Part shown: positions 25,633 through 33,736 of the stretch, one piece after another
Layout: each line of letters starts with the position of its first letter
Position numbering within the stretch: the stretch's first letter is position 1
Source of the DNA: Candidatus Woesearchaeota archaeon
GTDB taxonomy: Archaea; Nanobdellota; Nanobdellia; Woesearchaeales; UBA583
Direction of reading: 5' to 3'
NCBI GenBank assembly: GCA_023898345.1
Contig: CP060218.1
Location: forward strand, 186,001-250,000
DNA length: 64,000 bases
Notes under the pieces: model-generated
The model's input: the letters and a program-made list of their open reading frames with translations, nothing else
What the model was told of the DNA's origin: nothing
The model's database searches: none
Translations under genes and position numbers: made by a program

Positions 25633-26439
25633 ATGAGAAAGATCTGTCTTATTAATCAGGATGAAAATTCAAATCTTAGTTCTAATTTGTTTGCAAGGAT
25701 AGCTCGTCATGGGAAGAGAGTTCTTATTGTTGATCTGCGAGAACATAAGCTTCGCGATCTTAAAGGGGAGGATGGCTTTGATATTTGTTCTTCTCTTAAT
25801 TCTGTTCAGAATCTTAAACACGCTATTTCTATTCTTGAGCCGAACTTGCATATTGTAAAGGGTCATCATAATCTTAATTATCAGGAATTCAATCTCTTCT
25901 ATGAACTGTTTAAATTAGATTTTTTTGACAAAGCCTTTAAACATATTAAGGGTTATGATTATCTTATTTTCGAAGTTTCTCCGACTCTTAATCTTTTCAC
26001 GACAAATGCTATTTTTTATTGTGATGAACTTATTCCTGTGCTTTCTCTTAGTGATAAGGAAGTTGATTTTGTGAATAAATTTGCAAGGTTTACGTATCAT
26101 TTTAATAAGCAATATGGACAACAAAAAGTGATTAGCAAAATTATTCCTTACTATAAAGCTGAGGAAGCAGGAAAGGAGTCATATACGTATCTTGTTTCAG
26201 AGTTTACTTCAAAGCTTATTAGCTATCCTATTCTTGATTGTGAAAAAACGAGGGAAAACAAAGAGTTTGACAAGTGTCTTACGAATGTTGCGTTTTCTTT
26301 GGAAGAGACTGAGAGACTTTTTGATTCGGAAAGTTCTCCTGGTGAGCGCCAAAAGGTCTTACGAGAATATTTGGGTTTGCTGACGGAGACGGTCAAAGAG
26401 GATATGCCGCTTACAAGCTTCACAGTGGAACGCATCTAA
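25633..26439 (+). CDS. ParA/MinD-like protein lacking the Walker A motif
   Basis: 268 residues. The fold order follows ParA-type ATPases: beta-1 MRKICLIN, then RVLIVDLREHKLRDL where the signature Asp-bearing strand is expected, LEPNLHIVKGHHNL, YDYLIFEVSPTLNLFTTNAIFYCDELIPVLSL (compare YDyiiiDtPP... aD..i.P) and a later helical part. The P-loop KGGxGKT is replaced by NQDENSNLSS, and the DxPP aspartate is a glutamate. Nucleotide hydrolysis is therefore unlikely. It may be a scaffold in chromosome or envelope positioning. The ATG at 25633 is chosen because the family starts at this strand. The assignment rests on pattern only. Confidence 0.6.
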   Translation: MRKICLINQDENSNLSSNLFARIARHGKRVLIVDLREHKLRDLKGEDGFDICSSLNSVQNLKHAISILEPNLHIVKGHHNLNYQEFNLFYELFKLDFFDKAFKHIKGYDYLIFEVSPTLNLFTTNAIFYCDELIPVLSLSDKEVDFVNKFARFTYHFNKQYGQQKVISKIIPYYKAEEAGKESYTYLVSEFTSKLISYPILDCEKTRENKEFDKCLTNVAFSLEETERLFDSESSPGERQKVLREYLGLLTETVKEDMPLTSFTVERI

Positions 26440-26447
26440 TTCCTTTT

Positions 26448-27692
26448 TTAAGTACTAACTCTTGAAACATATGCTTTTCTTCCGTCAGAAATTACTCTTA
26501 AGGGAATGGTAGATACCTTTCCACTCTCTGCTCTTTCGTTATGATAGTTTTCTTCCTCCTTACTAAAAAATTTCTTCTTTCTTTCATCAATTCCTATGGA
26601 AAGAAGTGGATTAAATAATTTAGATCTTGGTAAGTGTTGAGAAGAACTACTTCCAATTGCAATTCTCTCAAACCCTCCACTCTGAAATTGAACTAGTCTT
26701 CTTCTTGTCATAGTCTCACTAAATATCCAGTTGGGGTCTTTATCAAAGGAAGCTTCTTCTTCATCATAAAGCTGAAAGGGAAAAGGATAAGACAAGCTTG
26801 TATTGACAATTATTCCTTCTGGGCCCGTTGCTCCTCTTACATAGTCTGCTACTCTTTCATCCTCTCGGGCTTGTCTATCTAAGCTAAATGTTGCTTGCCT
26901 AAAATCTCTAGTTCTATGATATTGTAAAAAATAAATCTTTCCTTCTATATCAGTTTGAAATTCAAGTAGGGGACAATTATTAGGATCAAAGTGAGAAAGC
27001 TTTCTTATTGTTTCGTAAAATTCAATAAACTTTGGTATCTTGTTGAGTTCCTCTACAACTAAATTATTGTAAGGTCCACTTTGGATAATCTTCCCATTTT
27101 CGAAGATAGTATAATTATGACGAAAAGAAGATTCGTCTTTTTGGATTTCTTTATCGAAAGTCGAGAAGAGGTGATATCTTCCTTCAATGGCACTATCTGC
27201 AATCATGGTCCTGTTACAACCTGTGATTACTTGCCAATATGAAAAAGAAAGACCTTGTTTAAACTCATGGGGTTCAATTCCTAATAAGCGACAATATTCT
27301 TTAATGGTAGTTTCTTTTAGTGCAAAAAGTTGTTCTTCAGTCTCCTTTGAAGGAGTATTTTTAATTTCCCTTAGAATTTTATTTTTACGTTGAAACTCTC
27401 CTACAAGATCCCAACCTATTTTTTTTTTATTTGTAATTCTTTTTTCATCATTAAGTTTTGCGTTTCTAATTATTTCTGGACTTATTGTATGACTTTCCAA
27501 GAGGCCTGAGACTCCTTCATACTCAAATAAGCCCTCAGTCCTCATCAGAAATTGTAAGTTGGAATCCAAAGCCTCTTCTAATGAAGTAAATCTTTTTGGA
27601 ACAAGAATACCATTTTCTTCCACATAATCTCCTATTGTTCTCTTTGGTTGTCCCATTAACATATCAGGATTTTGTAGATACACATCATTCAT
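26448..27692 (-). CDS. Conserved-looking protein of unknown function, possible PEP-synthase-like fragment
   Basis: 414 residues, soluble, no signal peptide. The segment LLEFQTDIEGKIYFLQYHRTRDF (shown only in part of its run, about residues 250-272) recalls the iyfLQ-x-RP end of the nucleotide-binding domain of PEP synthase/PPDK, and ADYVRGATGPEGI follows. The canonical ATP-grasp catalytic signatures and the PEP-utilising His domain are not seen. It stands alone, convergent with the ParA-like gene (8 bases apart). A TATA-like ATTATAAACT lies near 27717. I do not assign a function. Confidence 0.5.
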   Translation of the reverse strand: MNDVYLQNPDMLMGQPKRTIGDYVEENGILVPKRFTSLEEALDSNLQFLMRTEGLFEYEGVSGLLESHTISPEIIRNAKLNDEKRITNKKKIGWDLVGEFQRKNKILREIKNTPSKETEEQLFALKETTIKEYCRLLGIEPHEFKQGLSFSYWQVITGCNRTMIADSAIEGRYHLFSTFDKEIQKDESSFRHNYTIFENGKIIQSGPYNNLVVEELNKIPKFIEFYETIRKLSHFDPNNCPLLEFQTDIEGKIYFLQYHRTRDFRQATFSLDRQAREDERVADYVRGATGPEGIIVNTSLSYPFPFQLYDEEEASFDKDPNWIFSETMTRRRLVQFQSGGFERIAIGSSSSQHLPRSKLFNPLLSIGIDERKKKFFSKEEENYHNERAESGKVSTIPLRVISDGRKAYVSRVST

Positions 27693-27814
27693 TTGTAACT
27701 AGAGAAATAAATGTTCAATTATAAACTAATTTGAGATGCAAACAACTCAGAAAAAGGTAATAATCTATATGACGGCAAAAGCATATAAATAAAGAAACTA
27801 AAAAAAACGCAGAG

Positions 27815-28897
27815 ATGGAAGAAGAAGAGCAAGTTCTTTTCAAGGCGCTGCACAAAGCACTGGAAGAAAGGAATCTGGATGAAGAAATTGGTGTGAGATT
27901 AGAACTTGCAAATTATTACTACCAACACGACAACACAGACAAAGCGCGAGTTTCTCTCAATAAAATAAAAGAGATTGAGCCAAAACTCAAAAATCTTCAT
28001 TATTACACAGCGCTTATTGACGCAAAAGAAAACAATATTGATGAAGCAGAAGAGGAACTGCAAAAAGAACTGAAACTTTATCCTAAGAATTTTGAAGCAA
28101 AAAAACTAAAGCGAATTCTTAAAGTACAAGCGACGTTTCCCATTATCACCATTATGCTCATTGCTATAAACATTTTAATCTTCACTTTTATGTATCCAGC
28201 ACCATTCTTTAGTGATCTTCTTCTCTATGCTAGTCACCAGACAAATGTTTTTTCAACTTCACTCATAACGTCCCAATTTATTCATGCAAGCCTTTTACAT
28301 CTGGCTGTGAACATGGTGGTTCTTCTTCTTTTTGGGCTGGCACTTGAAAAAAATATTGGTTCTTTGCCTTTTCTTTTTATTTATCTTTCTGGTGGTGCTC
28401 TTGGCAATGCAATACAGGCACTTCTCGTTCCCCAAAGCTTTGTCGTCGGAGCAAGTTCTGGAATCTTTGCTATTATGGCGGCGCTTATGTTGCGAGAACC
28501 TCTTCTCAAACTTAATATTTTCTTTCTTCTCAAAGTTCCTATTATCATTGTTTTTGGAATATACTTTTCGTACAGTGTTCTGGCAAGTACAAACACTCTT
28601 TCTGTGCAGGATGTGTCTGTTGGTGAAATTGCTCATATAACGGGTTTTCTGACTGGTATTCTTCTTACGGTTCTTCTTTTCCAAGAAAGAATTCTTGTGT
28701 TCTATAGTTGGATTATGATTAGCTCAGCATCTTGGGTTCTCATAAAAAGCATTCTTTTGTTAGTGAGCTCAGAAATACTCACACTTGCAAATTTTTTTTC
28801 AGAGGGTATAAAAATTGCGATTAGCATTTTATTAATAGCATATAGTTATTTCATGCTTAAGAGCGTAACAACAAGTTGGGAGTACACACAAACATGA
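27815..28897 (+). CDS. Rhomboid-family intramembrane serine protease with N-terminal TPR-like helices
   Basis: 360 residues. About 100 residues of soluble TPR-like helices (LHYYTALIDAKENNIDEAEEE) lead into seven or more membrane segments. The rhomboid landmarks are HLAVNM (the HxxxN helix), GASSGIFAI with the catalytic Ser, and HITGFLTG with the catalytic His. Rhomboids cleave single-pass membrane proteins near or within the bilayer. The stop codon overlaps the next ATG (ATGA), and the next three genes overlap likewise, so this is the first gene of a four-gene operon whose second product is a single-pass secreted protein. TATA-like CATATAAATA at 27782. Confidence 0.92.
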   Translation: MEEEEQVLFKALHKALEERNLDEEIGVRLELANYYYQHDNTDKARVSLNKIKEIEPKLKNLHYYTALIDAKENNIDEAEEELQKELKLYPKNFEAKKLKRILKVQATFPIITIMLIAINILIFTFMYPAPFFSDLLLYASHQTNVFSTSLITSQFIHASLLHLAVNMVVLLLFGLALEKNIGSLPFLFIYLSGGALGNAIQALLVPQSFVVGASSGIFAIMAALMLREPLLKLNIFFLLKVPIIIVFGIYFSYSVLASTNTLSVQDVSVGEIAHITGFLTGILLTVLLFQERILVFYSWIMISSASWVLIKSILLLVSSEILTLANFFSEGIKIAISILLIAYSYFMLKSVTTSWEYTQT

Positions 28898-29322
28898 AAA
28901 CTTCGACGGAATCATTTATTGCATTTTTTCTTTTAGTGAGTTTAGTAGGAATTTCTCTTCTTGTAAGTTCGCAGACAAAACCTGTCTCTTTGTGCAACTC
29001 TGATGATAGTTGTATTTTCAAACTTGTTTCTGAAACAAAAGATGAAAGGCTTTGCGAGAAGGCAACCAATAAAAGTCAATGCTATTTGCAAAGTGCACTT
29101 CTTTTAGAACGTGCTAATACTTGTTTGTATGTTGAAGAACATGATATTTGTGTAATGCAAGTGGCTTTCAAAACGGGGAACTTGTCTTTCTGTCAGGCAA
29201 CAGACGACAAAGATCTCTGTGTTTATTCTTATGCGTATGCAAAAAATGACAAAACTTTATGTAGTCAAAGTGGGAAATACGAACAGAGTTGTCTTACGAA
29301 ATTAGCTGAGAAAAATGACTGA
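28894..29322 (+). CDS. Membrane-anchored protein with paired-cysteine repeats
   Basis: 142 residues from ATG 28894. One N-terminal hydrophobic segment (about 10-27, FIAFFLLVSLVGISLLV) precedes an exported domain with about eleven cysteines in a repeating pattern, short helices of the form LC-x(5-9)-CY/CV: RLCEKATNKSQCYLQ, TCLYVEEHDICVMQ, SFCQATDDKDLCVYS, TLCSQSGKYEQSCL. Disulfides between the pairs are likely, and the DsbA-like protein in this window could make them. It overlaps the rhomboid stop by four bases, and the downstream gene overlaps its end by eight. Possible rhomboid substrate; function unknown. Confidence 0.75.
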   Translation: MKTSTESFIAFFLLVSLVGISLLVSSQTKPVSLCNSDDSCIFKLVSETKDERLCEKATNKSQCYLQSALLLERANTCLYVEEHDICVMQVAFKTGNLSFCQATDDKDLCVYSYAYAKNDKTLCSQSGKYEQSCLTKLAEKND

Positions 29323-30574
29323 AGAAACACAAGCACACTTTGAACTGAACGCTGAGACTATTGTAAAACTTCCTCTTCTTCTTTTTTATGAACTACGACA
29401 GGGAAAGACTGTATTTTCTTTGCATCTTCATTATGGTGCCTCAAAAAAATCTCTGTCTCATTTATGCAAAACACTTAAAATAACTCTTGAAGTGCTCTTT
29501 CAAAAATATCCTCAGATTCATATAATTCTTACGGGAATTCCTCCTTGTCTTCTCGAAAGAAATCTTCTCACGCCGCAGTTTTTGTATGCAACAAAAGGAC
29601 AGGTAAAAACTGGAAAAAAAAAAGAAGATGCCGAACTTGCAAAACATGAGGGTTGCCAGTTCTGCTGGAAAAATACTCTTTGTTCTGGATTTAATAAAGA
29701 ATATGTGCACAAATTTAAGGAATTTGAATTTTTACCTATAGTACGAAATGAAGATTATCTTTCTCTCTATGAAGAAGAATCAAAAAATTTTAGTGAGGAG
29801 ATGCAAAAATACTGTAGGATTGTTTTTGATGATTTTAGGATGGAACAAGAGTATATGAAGAAAAGAATTTCTTTTGTAAAATCAATCCCTTTAGAGTATG
29901 ACGAGTCCTGTAAGGAAAGAATTTTGTATCGCATCTGTAATCCGAGTACAAAGGAAGAAGAGCATTTTGAACTGCTGGAAAAACTTTGTCCTGATCTACT
30001 TTTAGCTGAGTTCAAAAGTTATATTTCACAATGTCAAGAATGTTGGGTGTCACTAGGAAAAACATCTAATCACAGTATCAGAAAAACAATCTATGTTACT
30101 ATTGGACACTTGGATGAAAAAAAACGTAGAGACCTAGAAGAAAAAATTGGCATGTCTCTTAGCGTCAATTGTTATGGCATTGCAATAGAAAGAAAAGATG
30201 AAAAATTTCGAGTAAAAACTTATGAACAGTGTGCGAATCTTTCTAAAGAAGAAGTTTGTGCTTTTGTAAAGGAGTTTCACTCTGAGAATAAACGAAAATT
30301 TCTTTGTTTTCTTAACTGTGTGTATCATCAAAAAAATCTTTTTAGTTTTGAGAGAAAGTTTGCTGCTGATGGTTCTCTTATCAAAAAAATAGGAATCAGG
30401 GGAGAGCTTTTTTCAGGAAAAGAACTTGTTCTTTCTCAGATTTTTAAAGGGTCTTTTCCTGATAGTACAAAATTTGTGTATGATTCTCTTACTTTTGAGT
30501 TTTATCACGATAAAGAAGAAAAAGTAAATCTTTATTATTCTCCACTTCATCCTCTTGAACAAAGAGTAAAATGA
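29315..30574 (+). CDS. Protein with a radical-SAM twitch-like CxxC(x5)CxG motif but no radical-SAM core
   Basis: 419 residues. Near residues 70-130 it has GIPPCLLERN and then CQFCWKNTLCSGFNKEYVHKF. A proline-cysteine followed by CxxCx5CxG-x-x-x-x-Y is typical of the auxiliary-cluster twitch/SPASM region at the C-terminal end of peptide-modifying radical SAM enzymes. The CxxxCxxC SAM-cluster motif and the core barrel are absent, and about 290 further residues with no recognised domain follow. So it is either a stand-alone cluster-binding subunit that pairs with another protein or a remodelled remnant. It overlaps the next gene (ATGATG) and belongs to the rhomboid operon. A peptide that looks like a RiPP precursor lies 1.1 kb downstream. 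Function inferred weakly. Confidence 0.55.
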   Translation: MTEETQAHFELNAETIVKLPLLLFYELRQGKTVFSLHLHYGASKKSLSHLCKTLKITLEVLFQKYPQIHIILTGIPPCLLERNLLTPQFLYATKGQVKTGKKKEDAELAKHEGCQFCWKNTLCSGFNKEYVHKFKEFEFLPIVRNEDYLSLYEEESKNFSEEMQKYCRIVFDDFRMEQEYMKKRISFVKSIPLEYDESCKERILYRICNPSTKEEEHFELLEKLCPDLLLAEFKSYISQCQECWVSLGKTSNHSIRKTIYVTIGHLDEKKRRDLEEKIGMSLSVNCYGIAIERKDEKFRVKTYEQCANLSKEEVCAFVKEFHSENKRKFLCFLNCVYHQKNLFSFERKFAADGSLIKKIGIRGELFSGKELVLSQIFKGSFPDSTKFVYDSLTFEFYHDKEEKVNLYYSPLHPLEQRVK

Positions 30575-31578
30575 TGCGAGAAATTTTTCTGGAATTCTTA
30601 ACGCCAACGAAGCTAAGTGAATATTTTTTTTCTCCAGAGGCAAATGTTTTGCTCAGAAAAAAAGAAGATTTCTCTTTTCATCAGGCATATCTTCTTAGAG
30701 TTTTTCTTGAAGGTCATCTCTCTTTTATCGAGCAGAAAAAAATTGAGTTTTCTTCTGATTTTTCAATCTCTGAAATAAAAGATATTCTCAAAGATAAACT
30801 TTTTTATTTGTATTTCAAGGCAAGAATGGAAATTCCTGTCTGGACGGAGTTTGAGTTTGCAACGCAAAAAAAAGCTTTGGATGATTGTTTTAAAGAAGAG
30901 AATTTTTTTCAGTATGGGATTATCAGATATTTTTTGGAGTTTTTTCCTTATAGTGTGGTTGGAAAAGCAAAAGAAGAAGGGAAAAAGAGATTTTATCTGT
31001 ACACGCCGCTGTTCACTCAAGAACAAAAGGGAATGTATCTCTCTTTTTTACAACAACTTGATTTTGGAAAAGAGATACTTGAAGTCGTTGGTTTGTACAA
31101 TCTACGGGGCAGCGAGCAGGTGTGCTTCTCTTTGATTTGGGAAGGAAAAAAACTTATTCGAAAAAGCTTTTATATTCTGAATTGGAATGATGGTGTGGAA
31201 AAAAAGAAGATTCTTTCTTCTTTGTTCTTCGATTCTTTTTCTTATGAACTGAATATTTCGCAGATGATAGATTTGGGTATTGATGAATATGAAAAAAAAA
31301 CAGAGATAAAATTATATCTTAAGAATCACCTTTTTTGTGAGCACTTGGAGAATAAAGACTTAGAAAAAGTTTTATTGAAAAAATCCTGTCGTAAGATTTT
31401 AAGATTAAATCCTAAAGGAGTTCTTGTTAATAGTAAATATGAGTTTTTTACTCAAAAATTTTCTGAACAAGAGAAAAAAGTTCTCTTTGAATGTAATCTT
31501 ATAGATAATACTACTCGCATTTTTTCAATCTATCTGTCTGAAAAAAAAGTAATAAAGACGGTGGCATATGATATCTAA
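30571..31578 (+). CDS. Unknown soluble protein, last gene of the rhomboid operon
   Basis: 335 residues, very rich in Phe, Lys and Glu, with no signal or membrane helix. The segment DLGIDEYEKKTEIKLYL near residue 235 is a conserved-looking patch; the preceding protein has a loosely similar layout (a strand, then a short acidic run, then KxYxT/LYL), but I cannot establish homology by eye. Its ATG overlaps the upstream stop, so synthesis is coupled to the twitch-motif protein and the two probably work together. Convergent with the small precursor-like gene 79 bases further on. Confidence 0.6.
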   Translation: MMREIFLEFLTPTKLSEYFFSPEANVLLRKKEDFSFHQAYLLRVFLEGHLSFIEQKKIEFSSDFSISEIKDILKDKLFYLYFKARMEIPVWTEFEFATQKKALDDCFKEENFFQYGIIRYFLEFFPYSVVGKAKEEGKKRFYLYTPLFTQEQKGMYLSFLQQLDFGKEILEVVGLYNLRGSEQVCFSLIWEGKKLIRKSFYILNWNDGVEKKKILSSLFFDSFSYELNISQMIDLGIDEYEKKTEIKLYLKNHLFCEHLENKDLEKVLLKKSCRKILRLNPKGVLVNSKYEFFTQKFSEQEKKVLFECNLIDNTTRIFSIYLSEKKVIKTVAYDI

Positions 31579-31657
31579 CTAAGAATAAAGAACTCATTAA
31601 AATGTGTTTATTCTAATCGGAACAGTGTTCTAGGATAATGCTTAGCTAAGGAATTTA

Positions 31658-32017
31658 CTAAAGCCATCCGCCACTGTCGTTGTTGTGGTTAAAGTGATTT
31701 ACATGAACTGTGACGGCAGTTTTTGGATCGACACTTATTGTTTTTCCTTGGGTCAAAGTTTTACTAATTGCTTCATCTCCTTCGTTACTCATGTCGATAT
31801 CTGTTGCAGGAGAATTTACTTGATTTCCGTGTGTTACGGAATTGTCGTGTCCGTGTGCGTGTGCATTTTGTGTTTGACTCAAAACTCCTAGACTTAGGGC
31901 AGTTAGGGTAAAGGCAAGCTTTGAGGCTGTACTGTCAATGACTTTTGCATCGTCTTCAAGAATAAATGATTTTAGGGATTTTTTTATCTCGGGGAGCTTT
32001 TTTTTTGATGCAGACAT
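31658..32017 (-). CDS. Small His/Asn-rich peptide with leader-like N-terminus (candidate RiPP precursor or secreted peptide)
   Basis: 119 residues. The N-terminal third is leader-like (LPEIKKSLKSFILEDDAK), followed by a hydrophobic stretch SKLAFTLTALSLGVLSQ ending in the small-residue site NAHAHG. The rest is polar and rich in His, Asn, Ser, Thr and Gly: HGHDNSVTHGNQ, and at the end HVNHFNHNNDSGGWL. This plan (K-rich leader with FI-x-ED, Ala/Gly break, then core with H-x-N-H repeats and a terminal GGW) resembles precursors modified by radical SAM/SPASM enzymes. The alternative is a plain secreted metal-binding peptide with a signal peptide starting late. TATA-like TTTATAAATT at about 32040 gives a nearly leaderless mRNA. 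Convergent with the twitch-motif operon. Confidence 0.55.
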   Translation of the reverse strand: MSASKKKLPEIKKSLKSFILEDDAKVIDSTASKLAFTLTALSLGVLSQTQNAHAHGHDNSVTHGNQVNSPATDIDMSNEGDEAISKTLTQGKTISVDPKTAVTVHVNHFNHNNDSGGWL

Positions 32018-32177
32018 AGAAGTTTTTAGGGGTAGCTATTTTATAAATTTCAGTATTCTTGGTGGAAAGTAACAAAAAAGTGGGTGTCTTGTTTTTTGTG
32101 TTTTTTCTTCTTTTGGACTTTTTACTTCTTTTTGTTCTGAACAAAACTATAAATAAGAGTTTTTTCTCTTCTTTTTT

Positions 32178-32525
32178 ATGTGTTTTTTCCAGAAAGCATT
32201 TTCACCGCTTATTGCTGTTGCTTTGCTCTTGATTGTTACTGTTGTTGCTATTGTTCTTTTTAGTACTTGGTTTAATTCTTTTCGTAGTTCTCTTTTTACG
32301 GTAGCTGAAACTGAAATAGGCGGAGATCAAGTTGTTGGAATTGTTGATTTAGTGGGGAATGAATTGTTCTTTCAGGCTGGTGTGAATACCTCTGTTAGTT
32401 TTGTGCGAGTTTCTGGAAATACTTGTGATTTTTCTTCAGGTGTTTATTCTGGGCTGCATGTGTTTGATTTGACTTCTTGTCTTACGGCAGGGGGGGAATT
32501 CTGTCGAGGCTGCTGTGTTCACTGA
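32178..32525 (+). CDS. Archaeal pilin-like N-terminal part of a frameshifted surface protein
   Basis: 115 residues as read. The start MCFFQKAFSPLIAVALLLIV is a class III (type IV pilin-like) signal: short basic N-terminus directly followed by a hydrophobic helix of about 20 residues. A short beta-rich stretch with N-x-S/T sites follows. The frame then runs off into EFCRGCCVH and stops, after a run of seven Gs. Reading six Gs instead joins it without interruption (GGNSVEAAVFTDKQ) to the beta-propeller frame at 32515-33642. I therefore treat the two as one gene of about 488 residues. TATA-like CTATAAATAA at about 32147. Confidence 0.72.
   Translation: MCFFQKAFSPLIAVALLLIVTVVAIVLFSTWFNSFRSSLFTVAETEIGGDQVVGIVDLVGNELFFQAGVNTSVSFVRVSGNTCDFSSGVYSGLHVFDLTSCLTAGGEFCRGCCVH
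32490..32496 (+). other. Seven-G homopolymer at the frameshift point
   Basis: GGGGGGG in an otherwise A/T-rich gene, exactly where the pilin-like and beta-propeller frames part. Removing one G restores a single open frame. Candidate phase-variation tract, point mutation, programmed +1 shift or sequencing error. Confidence 0.8.
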
Positions 32526-33642
32526 TAAGCAGGTGTACAGTAAAAAGTTTTTTGTGAATGAGCAGTATCAGAGTCGAGAACTTTTACCGGTCTTATTGTG
32601 GAATGCTTCTCCTGACCTTAGTACTAGTGTGTGGTTTTATGACGTTGTACTTGATTCACAAAACAATATTTATTTGGGAGGTGGCATGGATTCGGGAACT
32701 TGGGATTTTTTTGTCGGTAAATATGATAGTTCTTTGAATCAGATTTGGAATGTAAGTTATGACTCTGGCAATGTTGACGATGGGAGTAGTGGGATTGCTC
32801 TTGATAGCTTTGGAAATGTGTATGTATTGGGATATTCAGATAATGGTCTTAACAAGGATTTTCTAGCTTTCAAGTATGCCTCTAATGGAACTGTACTTTG
32901 GAGTGTAAGGTATGATGGTGGTGGTGATGATTGGGATGCAGGGATTGCTGTTGATGCTTCTAATAATGTGTATATTTCGGGGTCTTCAAATAATGGAGTT
33001 GATCAAGATTTTTTAACTTTTAAGTATGATTCTACTGGCAATGAAGTTTGGAATTTAACCTATGATGGGGGTAATGATGATTGGAGCTCTGCTGTTGCTA
33101 TTGACAATGTGGGGGATGTCTATGTTGTAGGAAGTTCAGATAGGGGATCAAATTATAGTATCTTACTGTTTAAGTATGATTCTGATGGGAATGAACTTTG
33201 GAATGCTACCTATGATGAAGGAAATGAAAGTTGGGCTCAGGGTTGTGCAGTTGATGGTTTTGGAAATGTGTATGTTGGTGGTTCTTTACCTTTTGGCGCT
33301 TATTATCGGACTTTACTTGTCAAGTATGATTCTAGTGGGAATGAACTTTGGGCTGTTACGATTGATGCTAGTTGGGATGGAAGTTGGATAGAAAGTATCG
33401 TTTTTGATTCTTCTACGAATGTGTATGTGACTGGATATTCAAATAATGGTCTTGATGGCGATTATTTTGTTATTAAGTATGATTCTAGTGGGAATGAACT
33501 TTGGAATGTGACTTATGACAGTGGGAATGATGATTGGGGATCTGGGATTGCGGTTGATGGTTCTGGGGCTGTATATGTAGTGGGCTACATGAATTTAGAT
33601 CCTCTTTATCCTTATCTTGTTCTTAAGTATGCTCAAGAATGA
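32515..33642 (+). CDS. SBBP-type beta-propeller repeat part of the frameshifted pilin-like surface protein
   Basis: 375 residues in this frame. About seven repeats of roughly 52 residues follow the pattern GNELWNxTYDxGNDDWxxGIAVDxxGNVYVxGxS, as in SBBP beta-propeller repeats; together they should close one seven-bladed propeller. N-glycosylation sites recur in each W-N-x-T strand. There is no signal of its own; export depends on the pilin-like segment upstream, in another frame because of the seven-G run. The GTG at 32515 is merely the first start codon in the open frame and is unlikely to be a real start. Neighbouring repeats share stretches of more than 30 identical bases, so repeat number may vary. 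Confidence 0.75.
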   Translation: MFTDKQVYSKKFFVNEQYQSRELLPVLLWNASPDLSTSVWFYDVVLDSQNNIYLGGGMDSGTWDFFVGKYDSSLNQIWNVSYDSGNVDDGSSGIALDSFGNVYVLGYSDNGLNKDFLAFKYASNGTVLWSVRYDGGGDDWDAGIAVDASNNVYISGSSNNGVDQDFLTFKYDSTGNEVWNLTYDGGNDDWSSAVAIDNVGDVYVVGSSDRGSNYSILLFKYDSDGNELWNATYDEGNESWAQGCAVDGFGNVYVGGSLPFGAYYRTLLVKYDSSGNELWAVTIDASWDGSWIESIVFDSSTNVYVTGYSNNGLDGDYFVIKYDSSGNELWNVTYDSGNDDWGSGIAVDGSGAVYVVGYMNLDPLYPYLVLKYAQE

Positions 33643-33736
33643 GGGAGTTTTTTCTTCTTTTGCAAGATTTGTGTTTTGCAGCTTTGTTTGTGCATTTGAA
33701 CAACAGGCATATAAACAGGTTTTCATTTCGAAAGTA

